Positions 1-10,300 of a stretch of DNA of 32,649 nt are shown in pieces. The translations under genes and the position numbers were made by a program. A model generated the notes under the pieces. The model saw only the letters and a list, made by a program, of their open reading frames with translations, did not search any database and was not told the DNA's origin. Every line of letters starts with the position of its first letter. Position 1 is the stretch's first letter. The stretch lies in contig RFSD01000003.1 of NCBI GenBank assembly GCA_009924165.1, forward strand, positions 1 through 32,649, written 5' to 3'. The stretch is from Chitinophagia bacterium. Its GTDB lineage: Bacteria > Bacteroidota > Bacteroidia > Chitinophagales > Chitinophagaceae.

Positions 1-24
1 GGCTCCCAATTGGGAGCCTTTTTT
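1..24 (+). terminator. Intrinsic terminator of an upstream gene (outside window)
   Basis: GGCTCCCAATTGGGAGCC perfect inverted repeat followed by T6. Confidence 0.85.
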
Positions 25-27
25 GTG

Positions 28-35
28 TAATTTTG
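28..35 (+). promoter_or_regulatory. Putative Bacteroidota -7 promoter element for mnmE
   Basis: TAATTTTG matches TAnnTTTG; lies 5 nt before the mnmE ATG at 41. Confidence 0.5.
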
Positions 36-40
36 CATCC

Positions 41-1423
41 ATGCAAAGCAAATTAAGCAACTGGAATGATACGATTGTAGCACTTGCTACAGCACCTGGA
101 TTAGGCGCTATCGCAGTGATAAGGCTGAGTGGACCAGAAGCAATTCAAATTGTCAATGCAGTATTTGAAAAAAAGGATTTAACCAAGCAGGCTTCGCATA
201 CAGTACATTTTGGAAAATTAATGGATAAGGGCTTGGTGCTAGATGAAGTTGTAGCAAGTATATACAGAGCGCCTAAATCCTATACAGGCGAAGAAGTTGT
301 TGAAATTTCATGTCACGGTTCTCCATTTATACAAGATGCTATCTTACAATTGATGATTGAAAAAGGGGCAAGAATGGCTAAGCCAGGAGAGTTCACTCAA
401 CGTGCTTTCTTAAATGCCAAACTAGATTTAACACAAGCCGAAGCGGTAGCAGATTTAATTGCAAGCAATACCGAGGCAGCAAGAAAAACTGCATTACATA
501 ATTTAAAAGGGGGCTTCTCCAATGACCTGCAGTTAATGCGTGAAAAATTAATTAAGTTTTCGGCCTTGATAGAATTAGAATTAGATTTCTCTCAAGAGGA
601 TGTTGCTTTTGCAAATAAAAAAGAGTTAGAAAATTTAGTACATCAATTGCAATTAAGAACTCAAGAATTATATGACTCATTTAAATTAGGCAATGCCATT
701 AAAAATGGAATACAAGTGGCCATTGTTGGAAAACCAAATGCAGGAAAATCTACATTATTAAATGCTTTATTAAATGAAAACAGGGCTTTAGTGAGTGATA
801 TTCCAGGAACGACTAGAGATACAGTAGAAGAGTATATTAATATTCAAGGCGTGCTTTATAAATTAATCGACACCGCAGGTATCAGGATGCAAACAGATGA
901 TTCGATTGAGCAAATGGGTATCGAAAAAAGTAGGGAAAAAATTCAAGAAGCAGATATTGTGATTGCATTATTTGATGCAAGCAATCATTCCATATCCGCC
1001 ATTCAAGCATGGCAGTCCGATATTGGTGTGGCAATGGATAAATTAATTTTAGTAGGCAATAAAATAGACCTTGCATTAGATCCATATTTTAAAACAGATC
1101 CTGTGTTTAAAGAAGTCTTATTTATCTCTGCTAAAAACAAGGAAAATATTGCTGCATTAGAAAACGCGTTGAATCAAAAGGTGGTAGGAGATGGATTGAA
1201 TAAAGAAGGTACTATTGTCACTAATGCAAGGCATGTGGCTTCTTTAAAAAAATTAATGCTGGCTTTGAATGATATAGAAACAGGATTAATACAAAATGTA
1301 ACAGGCGACTTATTAGCTTTAGATATTCGTCAAGCATTACACTACTTGGGAACAATTACAGGAGAAATCACCAACGAAGATCAATTGGATTTTATTTTTT
1401 CTAAATTCTGTATTGGCAAGTAA
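41..1423 (+). CDS. mnmE: tRNA uridine-5-carboxymethylaminomethyl(34) synthesis GTPase MnmE
   Basis: ORF 23..1423; N-term DTIVALATAPGLGAIAVIRLSG, G1 GKPNAGKST, DTAGIR, C-term FCIGK are MnmE hallmarks; start reassigned to ATG at 41. Confidence 0.97.
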   Translation: MQSKLSNWNDTIVALATAPGLGAIAVIRLSGPEAIQIVNAVFEKKDLTKQASHTVHFGKLMDKGLVLDEVVASIYRAPKSYTGEEVVEISCHGSPFIQDAILQLMIEKGARMAKPGEFTQRAFLNAKLDLTQAEAVADLIASNTEAARKTALHNLKGGFSNDLQLMREKLIKFSALIELELDFSQEDVAFANKKELENLVHQLQLRTQELYDSFKLGNAIKNGIQVAIVGKPNAGKSTLLNALLNENRALVSDIPGTTRDTVEEYINIQGVLYKLIDTAGIRMQTDDSIEQMGIEKSREKIQEADIVIALFDASNHSISAIQAWQSDIGVAMDKLILVGNKIDLALDPYFKTDPVFKEVLFISAKNKENIAALENALNQKVVGDGLNKEGTIVTNARHVASLKKLMLALNDIETGLIQNVTGDLLALDIRQALHYLGTITGEITNEDQLDFIFSKFCIGK

Positions 1424-1434
1424 AGTACAATTGT

Positions 1435-2213
1435 TTACATAGATTTACCTTCTACAAATCTTGCATCTAAAGTTAGTTCAGTCAAAGTCTTTCCGCCTTT
1501 AATATTTGCAAGCATTTGCACAAATGCTAATTTGCCTAATTCAAATCCACTTGTTTCTACATAACTAATTGTTGGATGGTATAAATTTGGAATAAATCCA
1601 TTACTAATACTTATAACTCCAATCTCTTTTGGAACTTTTATATTATGTGCTTGAATAGATTTCATTACACCAATTAAAATTTCGTCTGTCATAGCAAACA
1701 CCGTATCAAATTTTTGTGTTTTACTTAAATGTTTATCAAATGCAGTTTCTGCTTCTGCAGAGCTATGGGTATTAACATAAGTACAATGTGTTTTAGGAGC
1801 GTACTTTTCCATAAATTGTTGAAAAGCCTGTTTTCTTTTTTGACTAATGGATAATGCAGGGTCACCAAAAATTGCCAACACATGTTTAGCACCTCTTTCA
1901 ATAATTTGTTGTTACTTGATTGCAAGATCATCAATGCATACCCGTTTTTTCTACTCTCTTCCTCAATAGCAGCAATAAAACTATCATAAAACAAATTCGC
2001 AATGGCAGGGACGATAACGCCAAATATTTTGCTACTCTGTGTTCTTAATTGAATGGCATAAGCATTTGGCTCGTAGTCAAGGCTATTGGCCAGTGCATGT
2101 ACTTTCTCTTTCGTTGCTGTTGAAATATCTGGATGATCTTTCAAAGCTCTGGATACAGTAGAAATACTGAGCTGTAATTGTTGCGCCAACAATTTGAGGG
2201 TCGTGTTCATCAT
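1435..2213 (-). pseudogene. LacI-family transcriptional regulator, disrupted
   Basis: N-terminal ORF (1725..2213) carries a LacI HTH (LLAQQLQLSISTVSRALKDHPDISTATKEKVHALANSLDYEPNA); C-terminal ORF (1435..1881) carries the periplasmic-binding-like C half in another frame; the two meet near 1900-1920 with a stretch of the expected domain missing. Confidence 0.85.
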
Positions 2214-2266
2214 AATATGAAAGCTTTACAAAGTTCAAATTAAGGAAAATTAACACAAAATTTATC

Positions 2267-2278
2267 GCAAACGTTTGC
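2267..2278. promoter_or_regulatory. LacI/PurR-type operator palindrome
   Basis: GCAAACGTTTGC perfect 12-bp palindrome in the lacI-susC intergenic region, close to the known LacI-family half-site GCAAAC. Confidence 0.7.
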
Positions 2279-2517
2279 AAAATTCTATTATTTTTATTTA
2301 TTTATATCCTTTTATACATGTAAGGAATAGCATGCTAAAATGCGCATAAATCAATCTATCATTGAGTTACAGGCGATTTATAAAGGTCGGTTAAGGCTTA
2401 AAAACGAACATTTGTGAAAGGGCAAACCAAAAAGTTAAAAATTATTTAACAAAAAATGTGATTCATATTAAAAATGTGTATTTTGTAACCGCTTATTAAA
2501 CCAATAAACTGCCAATT

Positions 2518-5500
2518 ATGAATTTTTCAAAAATTGTTAAGTCCTCTATTTTAGGACTGTTTCTTGGCTTGCTTGCAATCAATGCACAAGCACAGAACAA
2601 AACAGTTACAGGTAAGGTGTTAGATGCTAAAGACGGTTCTCCAATCGCTTCAGCATCTGTTGTTGCTAAAGGAACTTCAACAGGCGCAAAAACAGCGGCT
2701 GATGGAACTTTTGCTATTACTGTACCTTCATCTGTAACAAAATTAGTTGTTTCAACTGTAGGTTATTCTTCTAGAGAAGTAGCTGCAGAAGGAAACGTAA
2801 CAGTATCATTAAACCAAACAAGCGAGCAATTGAATGAAGTTGTTGTTGTTGGTTATGGTACTCGTAAAATTAAAGATGCGACTGGTGCGGTTGTTTCTTT
2901 GGGTGAAAAATCCTTCAACAAAGGGATTATTTCTTCTCCAGAGCAATTGTTACAAGGTCGTGTTGCTGGTGTGAATGTTACAACAAATTCTGGTGAGCCA
3001 GGAGGAGCTGTGAACGTGACTATCAGAGGTACTTCTTCTGTAAGAAGTAACAACAACCCATTGTATGTGGTTGATGGTGTGCCTTTATATGGTGGCGGTA
3101 CAGTTGGAAGTTCTATCACAGTAGATGGTGGTACTACAGCAAGAAACCCATTATCATTCTTAAACCCTAACGATATTGAGAATATCTCTATCTTAAAGGA
3201 TGCGTCTTCTGCAGCTATTTATGGTGCTAGAGGTGCGAATGGTGTTGTATTAATTACTACTAAGTCTGGTAAAGGTAAGCCTAGCTTAACTTTCAATGCA
3301 ACTACATCAGTATCTACAACTGCTAATCGTTATGATTTAGCTAGTCCACAAGAATTCATGTATGGCATCAAAAAGACATTACAAGAATCAGGATTTGACT
3401 TCTCTGGTGTTGGTTCAAATGATAAAGGTTTTAACACAGACTGGCAAGACCAAGTATTCCAAACTGCTATTTCTAACAGTTACAACTTATCATGGGGCTT
3501 CTCAAATTCAAAGTCTTCTTTGAAATTGAATGGTTCATTCGATAACCAAGAAGGTATCGTTAAAACTCAAGGGTTGAAGCGTTATACTTTTGGTTTGAAA
3601 TATTCTAATCAATTAACTTCTCGTTTAAAATTAGATGTAACTGCTAATCAGTCTATCGTTAACAACAGCTATGCTCAAGTAACGAACAATGCTGGTTACC
3701 AAGGTTCATTGATTGGATCAATGATTGGTGCAAACCCAACATTCCCTGTTTATAATTCAAATGGTCTATGGTTTGATAACCAAGATGGTAACAGAAACCC
3801 TGTTGCAATTTTAGAAGGTTACAAAGACAATGACACTTACAATAAATTATTAGCGAATGTGTCTGTATCATACAAGATCTCAGACGATTTAACTTATAAG
3901 GCAATCTTCGGTATGGAGAATGGTGCTTCTGAGCGTTTAACTTTTGTTGACCCTCGTTTACCAGGTGCTTATATCCAAGGTACAATCAACATTCGTGGTA
4001 AGAACTATGTTGGGTCTGATTTTTCTGGTAAAGGAAGAGCAGCTCAACAATTCTTAGATCAAACTTCTAGCTTGATCGAGCACACGTTGAACTATGATAA
4101 GACTTTCAAGAACGGCAACAACTTACAAGCTTTGGCTGCCTTCTCTTATCAAAAAACAACTGACTATTACAGAGCTTCTCAAAGATGGGGTAATGCTGGT
4201 GCAACTCGTATGTTAACTAATTTCAAAGAGTACACTGGTGGTGTAACTGATGTATATGGTGACAGTACGCAAGTTGAATTACAGTCTTATTTCTCTCGTG
4301 TAAACTACACAATGAAAGACAAGTATATCTTATCTGCATTGGTGAGAATAGACGGATCTTCTAAATTTAGCTCTGGTAGCAAATACGGTACTTTCCCTGC
4401 ATTTGGTTTCAAATGGAGAATGTTAGAAGAAAAATTTGCTCAAAATACATTGGGTAAAATTTTCTCTAATTTTGACTTGAGATTAAACTATGGTATCACA
4501 GGTAACCAAGAGTTCCCTGCATATGCTTCTTTAGCTTTACAACAAAGAAACTTTACAGGTGGATCAAGTGTGATTACCAACTCTAATCCTAATTTACGTT
4601 GGGAGCAAACAACTACAACTGGTGTAGGTATTGACTTCTCAATGTTCAATGGTAGATTGAATGGTACAGTGGATTATTTCAACAAGACTACACAAGATTT
4701 ATTGACTTTGATCAGCTATCCTCAACCAGCAGCATCTGCTGATCGTTGGGTGAATTTAGATGGTGATGTAATCAATAAAGGTTGGGAATTTGGTTTAGAC
4801 TATCAACTAGTTCGTCCTGCTTACAGAGGTGCATTTGGATGGGATGTGAATTATAACATGTCTTTCTTAAACAACAACGTAACTGGATTCGGATCTACTG
4901 TGCTTAACACAGGTGAGGTTTCTGGACAAGGTTTATCTGGTGCTTACGCACAAACAATCCGTGATGGTTCTCCTTTATTCACTTTCGTAATGCCTACATT
5001 CTTAAGATTTGATGCTTTTGGAAATGGTGTTTACGCAAATGGTGCTAAGGATGAAATTCAAGGATCAGCTTTACCTACATTCAATGCAGGTTTAACAAAC
5101 AACTTTACATATAAGAAATTAACTGCTAGCATTTTCTTTAATGCAGTAACTGGATTCTATGTGTACAATAATACAGCGAACGCCTTATTATTAAAAGGTA
5201 GTTTGAAGAATGCAAAGAATGTAACAAGAGAAGTTGTGAATTCAATTGAGAATTCTATCAACCCAGGTAACGTTTCAACTCGTTTCTTAGAAAAAGGTGA
5301 TTATATCCGTTTAGCAAATGCTAGCTTAAGTTATGCATTAGATGTGAAGCAAGGCTCATTCATTAAAGGATTGAACTTGACTTTATCTGGTCAAAACTTA
5401 GCATTATTCACGAAGTACTCTGGTTTAGATCCAGAGGTGAACGTGGACAAATCTAGAAACGGTGTTCCATCTCGTGGATTTGACTATACAGCAACTCCAA

Positions 5501-5541
5501 GAGCAAGAGTAATCACTTTTGGTATCAATGCTCGTTTTTAA
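2518..5541 (+). CDS. SusC/RagA-family TonB-linked outer membrane protein
   Basis: Signal peptide, carboxypeptidase-regulatory-like domain (VTGKVLDAKDGSPIASASVVAKGTSTGAKT), LNEVVVVGYGT TonB-box region, plug NPLYVVDGVP and ISILKDASSAAIYGARGANGVVLITTKSG. Confidence 0.97.
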   Translation: MNFSKIVKSSILGLFLGLLAINAQAQNKTVTGKVLDAKDGSPIASASVVAKGTSTGAKTAADGTFAITVPSSVTKLVVSTVGYSSREVAAEGNVTVSLNQTSEQLNEVVVVGYGTRKIKDATGAVVSLGEKSFNKGIISSPEQLLQGRVAGVNVTTNSGEPGGAVNVTIRGTSSVRSNNNPLYVVDGVPLYGGGTVGSSITVDGGTTARNPLSFLNPNDIENISILKDASSAAIYGARGANGVVLITTKSGKGKPSLTFNATTSVSTTANRYDLASPQEFMYGIKKTLQESGFDFSGVGSNDKGFNTDWQDQVFQTAISNSYNLSWGFSNSKSSLKLNGSFDNQEGIVKTQGLKRYTFGLKYSNQLTSRLKLDVTANQSIVNNSYAQVTNNAGYQGSLIGSMIGANPTFPVYNSNGLWFDNQDGNRNPVAILEGYKDNDTYNKLLANVSVSYKISDDLTYKAIFGMENGASERLTFVDPRLPGAYIQGTINIRGKNYVGSDFSGKGRAAQQFLDQTSSLIEHTLNYDKTFKNGNNLQALAAFSYQKTTDYYRASQRWGNAGATRMLTNFKEYTGGVTDVYGDSTQVELQSYFSRVNYTMKDKYILSALVRIDGSSKFSSGSKYGTFPAFGFKWRMLEEKFAQNTLGKIFSNFDLRLNYGITGNQEFPAYASLALQQRNFTGGSSVITNSNPNLRWEQTTTTGVGIDFSMFNGRLNGTVDYFNKTTQDLLTLISYPQPAASADRWVNLDGDVINKGWEFGLDYQLVRPAYRGAFGWDVNYNMSFLNNNVTGFGSTVLNTGEVSGQGLSGAYAQTIRDGSPLFTFVMPTFLRFDAFGNGVYANGAKDEIQGSALPTFNAGLTNNFTYKKLTASIFFNAVTGFYVYNNTANALLLKGSLKNAKNVTREVVNSIENSINPGNVSTRFLEKGDYIRLANASLSYALDVKQGSFIKGLNLTLSGQNLALFTKYSGLDPEVNVDKSRNGVPSRGFDYTATPRARVITFGINARF

Positions 5542-5562
5542 ATTTATAAATAATTAATACAC

Positions 5563-7128
5563 ATGAAAAATAATTTCATCAAACAAACTACTACTTATAT
5601 AGCTGCAATTGCAGTTACATTAGGAGCAGTCTCTTGTTCAAAATTAGATGAACAAGTGTACGGTTCTAAATCAGTAGCATCAGCTTCGACTGGATCGTCT
5701 ACTGCTGACCTTAACTCAGTTTATGGTCAATTGAACCAATTGTCAGGCCAATATGGTTGGCATGCACTACAAGTACACTCTACTGATGAGTTACTTGGAC
5801 CAACCCGTGGTACTGACTGGGATGACTTTGGTACTTGGAGAAAAATCCATTTACATGCGACAGATGGTGCGCACAATCAAATTTTTGATACTTGGAATGG
5901 TTTAAATGGTGCTTTATTCCAAGCTACTTTAGTTGCAGAAAAATCTACAGGAGCTGCTCAACTAGAAGGTAAATTTTTAAGAGCCTTCTTTGCAACTCAA
6001 GTAATGGATATCTACGGACAAGTTCCTTACAGAGCTGCTGCAGATGGTCCAGATAAAATTCCTGCTGTTAAATCAAGATCAGAAGCTTTTGATTGGATTA
6101 TGAAAGATGTTGATGATGCGATTGCTGGTTTACCAAATTTTGGTACTGGAAGTGATATGCACAAGGCGAATAAACAAGCTGCTCAGTTCTTGAAAGCTCG
6201 TTTGTTATTGAATAAGGCTGTTTACAAAGCAGATCCTAAGACACCTACCACTTTCTCTTTTGTTCCTGCTGATATGGACCAAGTAATCACTTTAGTGAAT
6301 GCAATTGAAGCTTCTGGCAAATTTGCATTGTCTACTGGATACTGGGATAACTTTAAGTGGGATAACTACCAAAAATCAACTGAGTTGATTTTATCAAGAG
6401 CATCTAATGGTCCTGGTAAAGCAACACAAACAGGTGGTAACACTGGTGTGACTTGGGCAACTGGTATGGGAACACACTACAACCAAGCATTCTCTGGTTG
6501 GAATGGTTTCACTACAACTGCTGATTTCTACAATTCATTTGCTGACGGTGATCAACGTAAAACTGCAGAATTAGCAGATGCTACAGAAGTACATGGTCTA
6601 ACTGCTGGATTCATGGCTGGTCAACAATATAAATATGTTGGTGGTAAAAAAGTAGAAGTGACTGATCGTTCTGGTGGAAAATTAGTTTTCACTCCAGATG
6701 TAAGCTTATTCTTCTCTACAGAATCTAAAGGTATCAGAACTAATAAGTATCCTTTAAAAGGAGATCAATTAGGATTTAACGAAGAAAATGAGTTTGTGAT
6801 CTTCCGTTTTGCTGACGCTTTATTAATGAAAGCAGAAGCATTATTAAGAACTGGCAAAGCTGCTGATGCATTGGTGATTGTAAACAACATCAGAAAGCGT
6901 GCTGGAGCAACTAATCTATCTGCAGTTACATTGAATGATCTACTTGCTGAAAGAGGTCGTGAATTGTACTTAGAAGGTTCAAGAAGAACGGATATGATTC
7001 GTTTTGGAAAGTACAACGATCCTGTAAACGAAAGACCATTAAAGTCTGACGCTTTCAGAGTTGTTTATCCTATCCCTAACCAAGCTGTTTCTTCAAACCC
7101 TAATTTGAAGCAAAACTTCGGTTACTAG
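5563..7128 (+). CDS. SusD/RagB-family nutrient-binding outer membrane lipoprotein
   Basis: Lipobox GAVSC; SusD C-terminal features (RFADALLMKAEALLRTGKAADALVIVNNIRKRAG, LLAERGRELYLEGSRRTDMIRFGKY); directly after susC. Confidence 0.96.
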   Translation: MKNNFIKQTTTYIAAIAVTLGAVSCSKLDEQVYGSKSVASASTGSSTADLNSVYGQLNQLSGQYGWHALQVHSTDELLGPTRGTDWDDFGTWRKIHLHATDGAHNQIFDTWNGLNGALFQATLVAEKSTGAAQLEGKFLRAFFATQVMDIYGQVPYRAAADGPDKIPAVKSRSEAFDWIMKDVDDAIAGLPNFGTGSDMHKANKQAAQFLKARLLLNKAVYKADPKTPTTFSFVPADMDQVITLVNAIEASGKFALSTGYWDNFKWDNYQKSTELILSRASNGPGKATQTGGNTGVTWATGMGTHYNQAFSGWNGFTTTADFYNSFADGDQRKTAELADATEVHGLTAGFMAGQQYKYVGGKKVEVTDRSGGKLVFTPDVSLFFSTESKGIRTNKYPLKGDQLGFNEENEFVIFRFADALLMKAEALLRTGKAADALVIVNNIRKRAGATNLSAVTLNDLLAERGRELYLEGSRRTDMIRFGKYNDPVNERPLKSDAFRVVYPIPNQAVSSNPNLKQNFGY

Positions 7129-7160
7129 GATTTACCAAAAATAGTTAACCTATTATAGAA

Positions 7161-7187
7161 AAGGCCGTGGTTTACCACGGCCTTTTT
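7161..7187 (+). terminator. Intrinsic terminator after susD
   Basis: AAGGCCGTGG TTTA CCACGGCCTT followed by T run. Confidence 0.85.
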
Positions 7188-7230
7188 GTTTCCAGGAAGG
7201 TTTCATAAAAATTTAAACCTCCCAGGAAAC
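7188..7230. repeat. Imperfect inverted repeat between two terminator hairpins
   Basis: GTTTCCAGGAAGGTTT (7188-7203) versus AAACCTCCCAGGAAAC (7215-7230): 14/16 complementary, 11-nt AT-rich loop. Confidence 0.7.
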
Positions 7231-7245
7231 AACTATTATGATTTT

Positions 7246-7271
7246 AGGCTGCCGTTTACGGCAGCCTTTTT
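7246..7271 (+). terminator. Second intrinsic terminator hairpin
   Basis: AGGCTGCCG TTTA CGGCAGCCT followed by TTTT. Confidence 0.8.
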
Positions 7272-7304
7272 GTATTTTTATGAATACTATAAGACCTTGA
7301 TTTT

Positions 7305-10300
7305 ATGCCAAAAACATACTTATTCCTTTTCGTCACTTTTTTATTATTCGCTTGTACAAAGTCTAAAGATGGTCAGCTTTTTGAAAAAGTTGAAAACAGT
7401 GGAATTCAATTCACCAATACTGTGACAGACGAAAAGGATAATAATATTTTCAAATACCGTAATTTTTACAATGGTGGTGGGGTAGGTATTGGCGATATCA
7501 ATAATGATGGATTGGCAGATGTGTTTTTTACTGCTAATCAAGGGGCTAATAAATTGTACTTAAATAAAGGGGATTTTAAATTCGAAGACATTTCTGATAA
7601 AGCAGGCTTCTCAAAAAAAGACCAATGGAGTACGGGCGTGACCATGGTGGATATCAACAACGATGGTTGGCTGGATATTTATGTGGCCAATGCAGGAAAT
7701 ATGATGCAAGAAGACCTACGTAAAAATCAATTATTCATCAACAACCATGACCTCACTTTTACGGATAGTGCAGAGGCGTATGGTTTAGCAAACAATGGTT
7801 ACACCACACATGCTTCTTTCTTTGATTATGATATGGATGGTGACTTGGATTGTTTCATGGTCAACAATAGCCCAATCCCAGTGAACACTTTAAACTATGC
7901 GAATGCAAGAGATATCAGAGCAGAAAATTCAGATATTGCAGACTTCTTGAAAGGAGGTGGCGATCATTTATATAAAAATGAAGCTGGAAAATTTGTAGAA
8001 GTTTCTGCTGAAGCTGGCATCCATGGCTCTTTGATTAGCTTTGGATTAGGAGTTACTATTGGGGATGTGAATGGTGATGCATGGCCAGATGTCTATGTGT
8101 CCAATGATTTTTTCGAAAGAGATTATTTATACATCAATCAAAAAAACGGCACATTCAAAGATGAAATAGAAGCTTATACAGAACACAATAGTATTGCATC
8201 AATGGGTACGGACATGGCTGATGTCAACAATGATGGCTATCCAGATATTTTTACCACAGAAATGTTACCTGACAATGATTTCAGATTAAAGACAACTACC
8301 TCTTTTGATAACATTGATATCTATCGCTTAAAAGTAGCTAGTGGATTTTACCATCAGTTCATGCACAATGCTTTGCAATTAAATAATAAAAATGGCAAGT
8401 ATAAAGAAGTAGCGCGTTTTTCGGGTGTAGAAGCAAGTGATTGGAGTTGGGGTGAAATGATCTTTGATGCAGACAATGATGGCTATAATGATATTTATGT
8501 AAGTAATGGTATTTATCGTGATTTAACCAATCAAGACTTTATCGACTTCTTTGCCAATACCATGATTCAAAAAATGGTTTTGTCTGGTAAGAAAGACGAG
8601 ATCAGTAGTATCATTGAAAAAATGAGTAGTCAGCCCATCCCAAATAAAATGTTTAGGAACAATGGGGATTTAACTTTTAAGGATATGGGTAAGGACTGGG
8701 GCTTGGATATCCCTAGTTTTTCCAACGGCGCAGCTTATGGTGACTTAGACAACGATGGCGATTTAGATATGGTGGTGAACAATAATAATATGCCAAGTTT
8801 TGTATTTAAAAATAAGAGTAGAGAAAAAAATAAAAACGGATATATTGGATTTAAACTAAAAGGCTTACCACAAAATACCAATGCAGTTGGCGCAAAAATT
8901 AATGTATTTATTCAAGGGCAAATTTTAAGTAAGGAAGTCATTCCTGCAAGAGGGTTTCAGTCTTCTGTGGATTATAAACAAATCTTTGGATTAGGAAAAT
9001 TTACAACAATTGATTCGGTGCAAGTGATCTGGCCTAATCTAACACAAAGCATATTGAAAATTCAAAAACTAGACACAGTATACACTATTGATCAAGCTTC
9101 ACAAATCGTTAAACCATTTGTAGTTCTGCAAGAAAAAGTAGCGCCATTATTTGAAGAAGTAAATGCCAATTTTGAAAAACATACCGAGGATGATCATGTA
9201 GATTTTTATGCAGAAAGAATCATTCCAAGAATACTATCCCAAGAAGGTCCAAAAGCGGCCAGTGCCGACATCAATGGTGATGGGCTAGCGGATCTATTTA
9301 TTGGGGGGGCTAATAACAAGGGTAGTCAAATTTACCTTCAAACAACCAACGGAGATTTTAAACCAAAGCCTCAAGCTGCATTTTCTGCATTTACAAGTTA
9401 TGAAGATGTAGCTGCAATATTTTTTGATGCGGATAAGGACGGGGATATGGATTTATTGGTGGGTTCGGGTGGTAACAATCGATTATCAAACAGAGGAGAA
9501 TTGAATCACCGTCTTTTCCTAAATGACGGTAAAGCTAATTTTACGCATCTTGCGGATGCATTCCCTGTTTTTGAATACAATACCGGTGTGATGGTGCCAT
9601 TGGATTATGATTTGGATGGTGACCTTGATGTATTTGTAGGTGCTCGTAATACGCCATTAAAATATGGTGTAACGCCATCTAGTGCTTTGTATCAAAACGA
9701 TGGATCTGGGAAATTCAAAGATGTGACATCGACAATTGCACCAGACTTTTTAAAATTAGGCATGGTGACCAGTGCAGTTTGGGGTAAAATAACAAACAAG
9801 CAAAGTTCAAGTTTAATAGTGGTAGGGGATTATATGTATCCCGTGATCTATGCCTTTGAAAAAGGTAAAATGGTGGAGCAGGCTTCGAATTTGAATGGAT
9901 TGAGTGGTTGGTGGCAGTCTATCCAAATGGCAGATATCGATGGCGATGGTTTTCAAGATTTAATCATTGGCAACATGGGCGAGAATGGCTATCTAAAACC
10001 AACACCAACAGCGCCGGTAAAACTTTGGATCAATGATTTTGATGGTAACGAGAGTATCGATAAAATTTTGACAAGAACAATTGATGGTAAAGATGTTCCA
10101 GTATTCATGAAAGGCGAAATGCAAGAACAAATCCCATTACTGAAAAAAGAAAATTTGAATTACGAGATTTATGCAAAAAAAGCATTCCAAGAATTATTTA
10201 AAAAAGAATTGCTAGATAAAGCTGCCGTGAAAATATATAACTATACCAGTTCTATTATCGCATGGGGCAAAGGGAATGGTCAATTTGATATTCAACGTTT

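Noticed and set aside
1725-1881. Overlapping minus-strand ORFs as two separate genes or a simple one-base frameshift
   Set aside because: Both ORFs are parts of one LacI-type protein, and the missing middle segment is too long for a single-base indel
2853-3119. 88-aa minus-strand ORF inside susC (and similar antisense ORFs at 3659-3985, 6765-7016, 26322-26759)
   Set aside because: Antisense shadows of strongly coding genes with no independent family signal
7186-7425. 79-aa plus-strand ORF
   Set aside because: It runs through the hairpin cluster and overlaps the FG-GAP lipoprotein gene out of frame; no recognisable protein features
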